Source of the DNA: an uncultured Pelagibacteraceae bacterium
GTDB taxonomy: Bacteria > Pseudomonadota > Alphaproteobacteria > Pelagibacterales > Pelagibacteraceae
Length of the DNA stretch: 48,936 nucleotides
Direction: 5' to 3'
Assembly (NCBI GenBank): GCA_902592275.1
Contig: CACJDW010000009.1
Span: forward strand, 1 to 48,936
The first letter of the stretch is position 1, and each line of letters opens with the position of its first letter. Below the pieces are notes generated by a model. The model saw only the letters and a list, made by a program, of their open reading frames with translations, ran no database searches and was not told where the DNA came from. The position numbers were made by a program, and so were the translations under genes. Of this stretch, positions 42,677 to 48,936 are shown piece after piece.

Positions 42677-44491
42677 TTAGTGTGATTTACCAAGAATTGT
42701 TTTACCACTTGGTACACGTACTTCATCAACCATTTTTTGAGTAGCTTTATCTGGTTCTGCAGTCATTAAAGAAACTACTACCATTAAAACTAAACTAACA
42801 GCTGATCCGAAGATACCAAATGTTAACTGTGTAATTCCTAGGAATCCGCTTCCACCAGTTCGTACCCAAACTAAGTACCAAGCACCGGCGATTAGACCAC
42901 CTAGCATACCAGCAATCGCACCTTGTCTATTAGCTCTCTTCCACCATACACCAAGTACTAGTGGGAAGAACAATCCAGACATCGCAAAATCAAAAGCCCA
43001 GATAACTGAACCTAAGATTCCTTGAATCTCCATTGCTGCAATAGTTGCTCCAGCAAAACCAATTACTACAAGTAATACCCTTGCAACAACTAGTCTTTTT
43101 GCAGTTTCCGCTTTTGGATCAATGATCTTATAATAAACATCATGTGATATAGCGTTTGCAATCGCTAGAATCAAACCATCAGCAGTAGACATGGCAGCAG
43201 CCATACCTCCTGCAGCAACTAGACCTGAAATTACATAAGGTAATCCAGCTATCTCTGGTGTTGCTAATACAACGGCTTTACCACCCATGAAGAACTCATT
43301 TAATTCTAGAGTTCCATTTCCGTTAAAGTCGCTGATAAACATTAGGTTTGCTTGGTTCCAGTTTTGGTACCAATCTATCGCTTCCACTTCTGCAAAAGTC
43401 TTACCGATAATACCAGTTGGTAAATTCGGATCGATCAATGACAACTTAGATAGTGTAGCTAACATTGGAGCAGAAGAGTAAAGTAGGAAGATAAAGAATA
43501 ATGACCAACCTACTGATTTTCTAGCTGCTTTTACACTTGGAGTAGTAAAGTATCTCATCATTACATGCGGTAATGAAGCTGTTCCCATCATCATCGCTAA
43601 TGCTAATGAAATAAATGCCCAAGGTGTAGCGTTAACTGCAGAGTGAGCTTTAGTTATTCCTGCTAAGCCTTTAGGTACTGATTTTAGATCAGCAGCTGCG
43701 TTTTTAACAAAACCATACTGTTGCTCTAATTCACCAATTCTAGCTACTTCATCAGCTAACATAAAGTGAGGAAAGAAACCTGCACCCATTTTGTTACTGA
43801 TCCAGAATACTGGAAGCAAGTAAGCTATAATTAGTACGATATATTGTGCAACCTGTGTCCAAGTTACCCCTCTCATACCACCTAACATTGAACATAATAA
43901 AATACTTATTAGTCCAATATAAACTGCGTATTGGAATGGGATATCAAGTGCAACAGACGCAATAGTACCTGTAGCGTTAATTTGTGCAGTCACATAAGTA
44001 AATGAAGCAACAGTTAAAACTACCACTGCGCTAAATCTAGCTAAATTACCACCGTATCTAGTACCTATAAAATCTGGAACTGTATAACAGCCAAATTTTC
44101 TTAAGTATGGTGCTAATAAAGATGCAACAAGCACGTAACCACCAGTCCAACCTACAAGTAGTGCCATATAACCGTAACCTTTAAAGTAAATACCACCCGC
44201 CATTGCAACGAATGAAGCACCAGACATCCAGTCTGCTGCAGTCGCCATTCCGTTGAAGACTGTTGGTACTTGCCTTCCAGCTACGTAATACGCATCTGCT
44301 TGGGCCGTACGTGATAGGTAACCAATTAATGCATAGATGAATACAGTAAATGCTACGAAAGCGATACCAATCGCTTTTGCAGACATACCCATCTGTTCAG
44401 CAATTGCCATGATGATTATGAAACCTATAAATCCTCCTGTATAGATTCCGTAAACTCTAGGCAAGTTGTCTATAAAATTACCTTTAATCAT
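42677..44491 (-). CDS. sodium:solute symporter, DUF4212-associated SSS subunit
   Basis: This 604-aa SSS transporter has about 13 membrane segments, the TRYGGNLARFSAVVVL region and a GGMRGVTWTQ motif typical of the family. Paired with DUF4212 it belongs to the VC_2705-type subfamily thought to import small carboxylates such as acetate; the substrate is not visible. The loop at residues 388-399 (DFNGNGTLELNE) fits the EF-hand Ca2+ loop at all main positions. Neighbouring acs supports acetate. Base composition is more G/C-rich than neighbours, suggesting high expression. The 3' end is followed by a strong terminator. Confidence 0.88.
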   Translation of the reverse strand: MIKGNFIDNLPRVYGIYTGGFIGFIIIMAIAEQMGMSAKAIGIAFVAFTVFIYALIGYLSRTAQADAYYVAGRQVPTVFNGMATAADWMSGASFVAMAGGIYFKGYGYMALLVGWTGGYVLVASLLAPYLRKFGCYTVPDFIGTRYGGNLARFSAVVVLTVASFTYVTAQINATGTIASVALDIPFQYAVYIGLISILLCSMLGGMRGVTWTQVAQYIVLIIAYLLPVFWISNKMGAGFFPHFMLADEVARIGELEQQYGFVKNAAADLKSVPKGLAGITKAHSAVNATPWAFISLALAMMMGTASLPHVMMRYFTTPSVKAARKSVGWSLFFIFLLYSSAPMLATLSKLSLIDPNLPTGIIGKTFAEVEAIDWYQNWNQANLMFISDFNGNGTLELNEFFMGGKAVVLATPEIAGLPYVISGLVAAGGMAAAMSTADGLILAIANAISHDVYYKIIDPKAETAKRLVVARVLLVVIGFAGATIAAMEIQGILGSVIWAFDFAMSGLFFPLVLGVWWKRANRQGAIAGMLGGLIAGAWYLVWVRTGGSGFLGITQLTFGIFGSAVSLVLMVVVSLMTAEPDKATQKMVDEVRVPSGKTILGKSH

Positions 44492-44751
44492 TAGTCGTCC
44501 TCTCTTTCGCTAAAGCCGAACTCTTCATCGATTTTTTCTTGTCTATTCGCAAACCAGAAAATCAGGATTACGAAAGCGCCAAGAGATCCCTGACATGTAA
44601 ACCAGTATGTCCATGGATAACCGAAAGGTCCTGTGACCTCGTTCATTTCAGCTCCAAAGAGAAAGATGCCAATTGAGAAAACAAACCAAATTGCCAACGT
44701 TATAAATAACAATGACCTGGTTTTTTCCCAGTGTTTTTGTTGATTTGACAT
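44491..44751 (-). CDS. DUF4212 small subunit of the sodium:solute symporter
   Basis: This 86-aa protein has two membrane helices (SLLFITLAIWFVFSIGIFLFG and YWFTCQGSLGAFVILIFWF) with an intervening short loop. The family always accompanies SSS transporters. It starts with MSNQQKHWEKTRSLLF, typical of DUF4212. The ribosome-binding site GAGAGG lies five bases upstream of the ATG and can pair with an upstream segment. Its stop overlaps the SSS start by one base, indicating translational coupling. Confidence 0.9.
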   Translation of the reverse strand: MSNQQKHWEKTRSLLFITLAIWFVFSIGIFLFGAEMNEVTGPFGYPWTYWFTCQGSLGAFVILIFWFANRQEKIDEEFGFSEREDD

Positions 44752-44755
44752 TTAT

Positions 44756-44805
44756 ACCTCTCTATTTAGTTATAACTGGGTAAAACCATAACCATTATGA
44801 GAGGT
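44756..44805 (-). promoter_or_regulatory. structured 5' leader that can sequester the symporter Shine-Dalgarno
   Basis: In the minus-strand RNA, ACCTCTC (44805-44799) is fully complementary to GAGAGGT (44762-44756), which contains the Shine-Dalgarno. Between them TGGTTAT (44794-44788) pairs with ATAACTA (44773-44767) with one G-U pair, enclosing a small GGT/ACC hairpin. An upstream GGTTTTCAAACC hairpin overlaps the first strand and would free the ribosome-binding site. Confidence 0.45.
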
Positions 44806-44860
44806 TTGAAAACCCTAAAAATTGATCATATTAGGTACTTATTTACTTACTTTTTTAAGA

Positions 44861-44866
44861 TATAAT
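44861..44866 (+). promoter_or_regulatory. candidate -10 element of the 207-aa gene
   Basis: A perfect TATAAT lies 21 bases before the ATG at 44887, which would start transcription near 44873. A recognisable -35 was not found; AT-rich sequence weakens the claim. Confidence 0.35.
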
Positions 44867-44886
44867 TGGCGCAGTCTTAAATAATC

Positions 44887-45510
44887 ATGGCAAAATATAA
44901 ATTAACTTGGAAAGATTTAAAATTTGATGATTTTAAAACATATCTATTTGCCATGTTTAAGGCGTTTATCCCAAAGAAAAAAATTAAAAATTTAGATGAA
45001 CTTGAACAATTTATTCAAACAAAATCTGCTTGGGTCACTCAAGTTACTTTATATAATTATTTAAAAACTCGTATGGGAACAAGATATGTTCTTCATTTTG
45101 ATAACGATGAGTTTATGTCTTCTGTTAATCTTGCAAAATGGAATATTTATTCTGTTTCATTACAAGATTTAACATTTTATGCATTTTCACATTTAAAGGT
45201 AAATTTTAATTTTCAAAATATAGAAAAAGGAAGAGAGATTTTTAATAAAATATTAGATGATGAGATCTCAAACAAGATGCCTTTAGATATTATCGAAGAA
45301 GCTAGAAAAAATTTTGATGAAAGATTAGAGAAAATTAATTGGGATATTTATTATAAAGACTTACCTTTTAATCCTAGTGCACTTTCATTATATAAGTGGG
45401 CTCCTATAGCAGAAGAATTAAAAACTTTAGATCGTAAGATTGTTTTAAACTCTATGATTTTAAAGTGGGATGTTATTAAACAAGAGTTTAATGATTTAAT
45501 TCAGTTTTAA
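44887..45510 (+). CDS. conserved protein of unknown function
   Basis: The 207-aa protein is soluble and helical with no signal peptide. It has recognisable conserved-looking stretches, [36 protein letters not shown] and [11 protein letters not shown], which I recall in unnamed alphaproteobacterial proteins. No catalytic motif is visible, and I do not name it. It lies between the symporter pair and acs, diverging from the former and converging on the latter with a shared TTAA. A role in acetate metabolism is only a guess from position. Confidence 0.7.
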   Translation: MAKYKLTWKDLKFDDFKTYLFAMFKAFIPKKKIKNLDELEQFIQTKSAWVTQVTLYNYLKTRMGTRYVLHFDNDEFMSSVNLAKWNIYSVSLQDLTFYAFSHLKVNFNFQNIEKGREIFNKILDDEISNKMPLDIIEEARKNFDERLEKINWDIYYKDLPFNPSALSLYKWAPIAEELKTLDRKIVLNSMILKWDVIKQEFNDLIQF

Positions 45511-47603
45511 ATATTTTTTCTATTTTCAACTAAACTATCTACAACACTTGGGTCAGCTAGAGTTGTGGTATCACCTAATTGACCATGTTCATTTGCAGCA
45601 ATTTTTCTTAGAATTCTTCTCATTATTTTTCCAGATCTTGTTTTTGGAAGTCCTGGAGTAAAATGAATAAGATCTGGAGTTGCTAGAGGTCCTATTTGTT
45701 TTCTTACCCAAAGCTTAAGATCTCTTTCTAGTTCACCAGTTTCGGTTTCTCCAGCGTTTAAAGTAACATAACAATATAAACCATTCCCTTTAATATCATG
45801 AGGGTAACCAACTACAGCGGCCTCAGCTACTTTTGGATGAGCAACAAATGCACTTTCAATTTCGGCAGTTCCTAGGTTGTGCCCTGAAACAATAATTACA
45901 TCATCTACACGACCTGTGATCCAGTAATAACCATCTTTATCTCTTCTACATCCATCACCAGTAAAATATTTTCCGTTAAATTGAGAGAAATATGTATCAA
46001 TAAATCTTTGATGATCTCCATATACAGTTCTCATTTGACCAGGCCATGATTGAGCTATGCAAAGTCTTCCTTCGCCAGCGCCTTTTATCTCTTTGCCGTT
46101 TTTATCAACAAGTACGGGCTTAATTCCATAGAATGGTTTTGTTGCAGAACCAGGTTTTAGAGGAATAGCCCCTGTTTGAGGAGCAATCATTATTCCTCCT
46201 GTTTCTGTTTGCCACCAAGTATCTACAATTGGGCATTTAGAATTACCTACGGTTTTATAGTACCACATCCAAGCCTCTGGATTTATGGGTTCTCCCACTG
46301 TTCCTAAAAGCTTAAGTGATTTTCTAGAAGTTTTTTTAACTGGTTTATCTCCCTCACGCATCAAAGCTCTTATTGCTGTTGGAGCTGTATAGAATGTATT
46401 TACTTTATATTTATCGACTATTTGCCACCATCTAGAACTATCAGGATAATTTGGAATTCCTTCAAACATGATAGTAGTAGCACCATTTGCTAGGGGTCCA
46501 TAAATAATATAACTATGTCCAGTTACCCATCCAATATCTGCTGTACACCAATAAATATCTTTAGGTTTATAATTAAAAATATATTGATGGGTCATTGATG
46601 CGTAAACCATATAACCACCAGTCGTGTGAAGAACTCCTTTTGGTTTACCTGTAGAACCTGATGTATATAAAATAAACAAAGGATCTTCAGCGTTCATTTC
46701 CTCTGGTTCACAGTGACTAGGAACATCTTTAATTAAATCATGGTACCAAACATCTCTACTTTGATCCCAGTTGATGTAGTTGCCTGTACGTTTAACAACA
46801 ATACATTTTTTGACGTTTGGACAACTCATAAGAGCTTCATCAACAGTATCTTTAAGAGGAATCATTTTTCCACCTCTAACGCCTTCATCAGCGGTTATGA
46901 TGTATTCAGACTCGCAATCATTAACTCTTCCAGAAATAGAATCTGCTGAAAAACCTCCAAAAATAATTGAATGGACTGCACCAATTCTTACGCAAGCTAA
47001 CATTAAAATTGCTAACTCTGGTATCATTGTTAAATAAATTGTTACTCTATCTCCTTTTTTAATTCCTAATTTTTTTAAACCATTGGCTGCTTTTGAAACT
47101 TTTTGGTGAAGTTGTTTATAAGAAATTTTTTGACTATCTTTTGGATCATCTCCTACCCAAATAATTGCAGTTTTATCTTTTTTATCTTTTAAATGTCTAT
47201 CAATACAATTTGCTGAAGCATTTAAAGTACCATCTTCAAACCATTTAATTTTGACTTCTTTAGTACTGTATTTTACGTCTTTAATTTTTTTATAAGGTTT
47301 GATCCAAGTAATTCTTTTTCCTTCTTTTCTCCAAAATTCATCATTACTCTTTATAGATTGAGAATATTTTTGCTGGTATTTACTTTTGTTTGCTAAGCTG
47401 CTTTTAATCCATTCTGGTTTTGTTTTAATAACAATTTCAGGAGGTGTATTTCCATTTTCTTTTATTGCTTTAGATCTTTTTTTTACCTTTTTAGAGGACT
47501 TTTTTCTGACTCTAGATCTTTTCTTAACTTTTTTTGAGGTTTTTTTTCTAACCTTAGTTCTTTTTTTTTTTATTTTACTTTTTTTCTTTTTTTTCTTTGG
47601 CAT
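45507..47603 (-). CDS. acs: acetyl-CoA synthetase with long polybasic N-terminal extension
   Basis: Acs makes acetyl-CoA from acetate, ATP and CoA. The 698-aa protein has the family motifs [20 protein letters not shown] and [11 protein letters not shown], with the catalytic Lys659 that Pat-type enzymes acetylate. Typical enzymes are near 650 aa and begin close to the TFWxEQGK region, here [18 protein letters not shown] at ~88-105. The first 50 residues hold 31 Lys or Arg, with a 14-residue repeat (13-26 and 27-40). No Met occurs later near the core, so ATG 47603 is the likely start; no clear Shine-Dalgarno is visible. It follows the symporter locus. Confidence 0.95.
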   Translation of the reverse strand: MPKKKKKKSKIKKKRTKVRKKTSKKVKKRSRVRKKSSKKVKKRSKAIKENGNTPPEIVIKTKPEWIKSSLANKSKYQQKYSQSIKSNDEFWRKEGKRITWIKPYKKIKDVKYSTKEVKIKWFEDGTLNASANCIDRHLKDKKDKTAIIWVGDDPKDSQKISYKQLHQKVSKAANGLKKLGIKKGDRVTIYLTMIPELAILMLACVRIGAVHSIIFGGFSADSISGRVNDCESEYIITADEGVRGGKMIPLKDTVDEALMSCPNVKKCIVVKRTGNYINWDQSRDVWYHDLIKDVPSHCEPEEMNAEDPLFILYTSGSTGKPKGVLHTTGGYMVYASMTHQYIFNYKPKDIYWCTADIGWVTGHSYIIYGPLANGATTIMFEGIPNYPDSSRWWQIVDKYKVNTFYTAPTAIRALMREGDKPVKKTSRKSLKLLGTVGEPINPEAWMWYYKTVGNSKCPIVDTWWQTETGGIMIAPQTGAIPLKPGSATKPFYGIKPVLVDKNGKEIKGAGEGRLCIAQSWPGQMRTVYGDHQRFIDTYFSQFNGKYFTGDGCRRDKDGYYWITGRVDDVIIVSGHNLGTAEIESAFVAHPKVAEAAVVGYPHDIKGNGLYCYVTLNAGETETGELERDLKLWVRKQIGPLATPDLIHFTPGLPKTRSGKIMRRILRKIAANEHGQLGDTTTLADPSVVDSLVENRKNI
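47472..47555 (-). repeat. 42-bp tandem repeat in the acs 5' coding region
   Basis: Two 42-bp units starting AGATCTTTT (47472 and 47514) are identical at about 33 of 42 positions; a third, partial, diverged copy begins at 47556. The unit encodes 14 residues of the polybasic extension, giving a frame-preserving period. Confidence 0.85.
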
Positions 47604-47618
47604 GAGATAATTTTTTTT

Positions 47619-48032
47619 TTAAATCTTACTCATGTTATTTATAATTTTCCAGCTTTTATAATCAACCGGCATTACAGAAAGTCTACTTTGCTTTATCAGA
47701 GCTAAATGGCTTAAATCCTTATTTTTTTTAATATTTTCGAGCGTAATAGGCTTTGAAAATTTAGACTTAAATTGAACAGTAACGGCAACAAATCTCCCTG
47801 TCTTGTCTGTTTTATCTATATAAGATTCTTTAATAACTTTTACTATTCCAACTATCTCTTTTCCTATGTTTGAATGATAAAAAAAACATAAATCTCCTTT
47901 CCTCATACTTTTTAAATTCTTTGCAGCTTGATAATTTCTAACACCATCCCAAGGTGCACCTTTAATTCCAGCTTTTTTTTGCTGATCGATCGACCAAACA
48001 TCTGGTTCAGATTTCATCAACCAATATTGCAT
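47619..48032 (-). CDS. EVE-domain protein
   Basis: The 137-aa protein is a single EVE (PUA-like) domain. It begins YWLMKSEPDVWSID, and has GVRNYQAAKNLKSMRKGDLCFFYHSN and GIVKVIKES, matching the THYN1/DUF55 family, which may bind modified bases in DNA or RNA. The stop lies 15 bases after the acs start on the same strand, so it heads a unit with acs downstream, or they are separate. Its start overlaps tsaD by one base. Confidence 0.9.
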   Translation of the reverse strand: MQYWLMKSEPDVWSIDQQKKAGIKGAPWDGVRNYQAAKNLKSMRKGDLCFFYHSNIGKEIVGIVKVIKESYIDKTDKTGRFVAVTVQFKSKFSKPITLENIKKNKDLSHLALIKQSRLSVMPVDYKSWKIINNMSKI

Positions 48033-48936
48033 TACAATTGAACTCCAGCACCTTTGAGAAAAGCTGCATCTTCATCTAAAGGCCATCTAGGTTTTGCTGG
48101 ATAATCTAAATTATTAAATTGATTTATTTTAAATTTTTCCAAACCCACCATTGCAATCATTGCTGCATTATCTCCACAAAACTCTATAGGAGGAAAAATA
48201 CTTTTATAATTATTTTCTTCACATAGATTAATTAACGTTGACCTAATTTTTTTATTTGCCGCAACTCCTCCAGCAACAACGAAAATTTTTTCATTTAATT
48301 TGTTTATTTTTTCAAATTCAGTAAAGGCAATCTTAGTTTTTTTATATAAAATTTCCTCAATTGTTTTTTGAAAAGATGCTGCAAGATTATATTTATCTTG
48401 ATCTGATTTAATTTTTTTGCTGATCTTCAACACGGCAGTTTTTAGACCTGCAAAAGAAAGATTGCATCCTCCTTTACTGAAAATTGGCTTTGGTAAATCA
48501 TATTTTTCTGGATCACCTTTTTTAGCTAAAATTTCGATTTGAGGTCCTCCTGGAAACTCTATTCCCAAAAGTTTTGCCGTTTTGTCAAACGCCTCACCTA
48601 ATGCATCATCAATAGTTGTTCCTAATCTTTTATATTTTCCAAGATTTTGAACACTTAAATATTGTGAGTGCCCACCTGAAATTAAAAGAAGTAAATATGG
48701 ATAATTTAAATTTGAATTTAGTTTTGGACTTAAAGCATGTCCCTCTAAATGATTAACAGCTATAAAAGGTTTATTCATTGCTGTTGCAAAAGCTTTACCA
48801 AAACTTAATCCAACTGATAGACAAACAATTAATCCAGGGCCAGCGGTAGAAGCAACTGCATCTATTTCTTCAATTTTTCTCTCACTCTCATCAATAGCTT
48901 TTTTGACAATCCAATCAATTTTTTCAATGTGTGAAC
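48032..48936 (-). CDS. tsaD: tRNA threonylcarbamoyladenosine transferase TsaD (incomplete at window edge)
   Basis: TsaD transfers threonylcarbamoyl to A37 of ANN-decoding tRNAs. The frame is open to the window edge, reading STAGPGLIVCLSVGLSFGKAFA ahead of the first internal Met (48778), so the true start lies outside. The metal-binding HLEGH (AVNHLEGHALSP), ISGGHSQYL, a DDALGEAFDKTAKLLG segment, GGVAANKKIRS and CGDNAAMIA match the family. It forms an overlapping pair with the EVE gene (one base). Confidence 0.96.
   Translation of the reverse strand, partial: SHIEKIDWIVKKAIDESERKIEEIDAVASTAGPGLIVCLSVGLSFGKAFATAMNKPFIAVNHLEGHALSPKLNSNLNYPYLLLLISGGHSQYLSVQNLGKYKRLGTTIDDALGEAFDKTAKLLGIEFPGGPQIEILAKKGDPEKYDLPKPIFSKGGCNLSFAGLKTAVLKISKKIKSDQDKYNLAASFQKTIEEILYKKTKIAFTEFEKINKLNEKIFVVAGGVAANKKIRSTLINLCEENNYKSIFPPIEFCGDNAAMIAMVGLEKFKINQFNNLDYPAKPRWPLDEDAAFLKGAGVQL

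Noticed and set aside
47386..47610. A plus-strand open frame rich in Phe and Leu opposite the acs extension
   Set aside because: It is the complement of lysine codons (AAA/AAG read as TTT/CTT) and has no start or family features. It is a shadow of the polybasic repeat.
1..48936. Insertion sequences, prophage, CRISPR arrays or anti-phage defence clusters
   Set aside because: I saw no transposase, integrase, direct-repeat array or known defence gene. Everything fits a compact core chromosome.

Overview
The window looks like a core chromosomal segment of a streamlined, very AT-rich alphaproteobacterium, most likely SAR11 (Pelagibacterales, Candidatus Pelagibacter or a close relative). The reasons are the strong A/T bias with lysine-, isoleucine- and asparagine-rich proteins, gene order typical of Alphaproteobacteria, genes that touch or overlap almost everywhere, and no insertion sequences, prophage or CRISPR. 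I count 55 protein genes (two cut by the window edges), one tRNA, a perfect parS site, a likely chromosomal origin and a few regulatory RNA or promoter candidates. No gap without a gene exceeds about 270 bases.

Layout. 1-5.5 kb: end of dapB, nth, a PfkB-family kinase, a 39-codon arfA-like gene, an OmpR-type regulator overlapping an L,D-transpeptidase gene, yggS sharing its start with a ThiE-like gene, and a porin with a strong terminator. 5.6-10.2 kb: a plus-strand unit of DUF3576 lipoprotein, leuS, lptE and holA. 10.2-21.3 kb: ten consecutive minus-strand genes, parB-parA-rsmG-mnmG-mnmE, a TPR-sulfotransferase, rho, hemJ, hemH and hemE. A perfect 16-bp parS lies inside rsmG. 21.3-21.6 kb: the hemE/DUF299 intergenic region, the conserved alphaproteobacterial oriC position, with DnaA-box-like 9-mers. 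21.6-25.0 kb: plus-strand ppsR, maf, aroE, coaE and dnaQ. 25-28.8 kb: secB, fxsA, Tim44-like, Smr, hslU and hslV. 28.9-33.4 kb: a histidine operon (hisB-hisH-membrane protein-hisA-hisF-hisE) followed by HIT and GNAT genes. 33.4-37.9 kb: lolA, ftsK, a UbiH-like flavoprotein and a LON-domain protein. 38-42.6 kb: tRNA-Gly, a pterin dehydratase, purH, a heparinase-like protein, rpe and a small membrane protein. 42.7-47.6 kb: a DUF4212/SSS sodium symporter pair, a conserved unknown gene and acetyl-CoA synthetase, probably a carboxylate uptake and activation locus. 47.6-48.9 kb: an EVE-domain protein and tsaD.

How it works together. Genes on both sides of the hemE/ppsR gap point away from it, as expected for leading-strand genes flanking an origin, and parABS sits about 9 kb away, as in Caulobacter. 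Of ten convergent gene pairs, seven overlap at their stop codons and two more are separated by 1-2 bases, so most transcription units have no room for hairpin terminators. Most notable are an acetyl-CoA synthetase with a 50-residue lysine/arginine repeat extension, a structured leader that could hide the ribosome-binding site of the symporter operon, a perfect EF-hand loop in that symporter, an unannotated arfA-like gene, a heat-shock-type promoter that would leave hslV almost leaderless, and a tRNA eight bases upstream of a start codon. I see no clear wholly new multi-gene system. These are local oddities in an otherwise ordinary core region.
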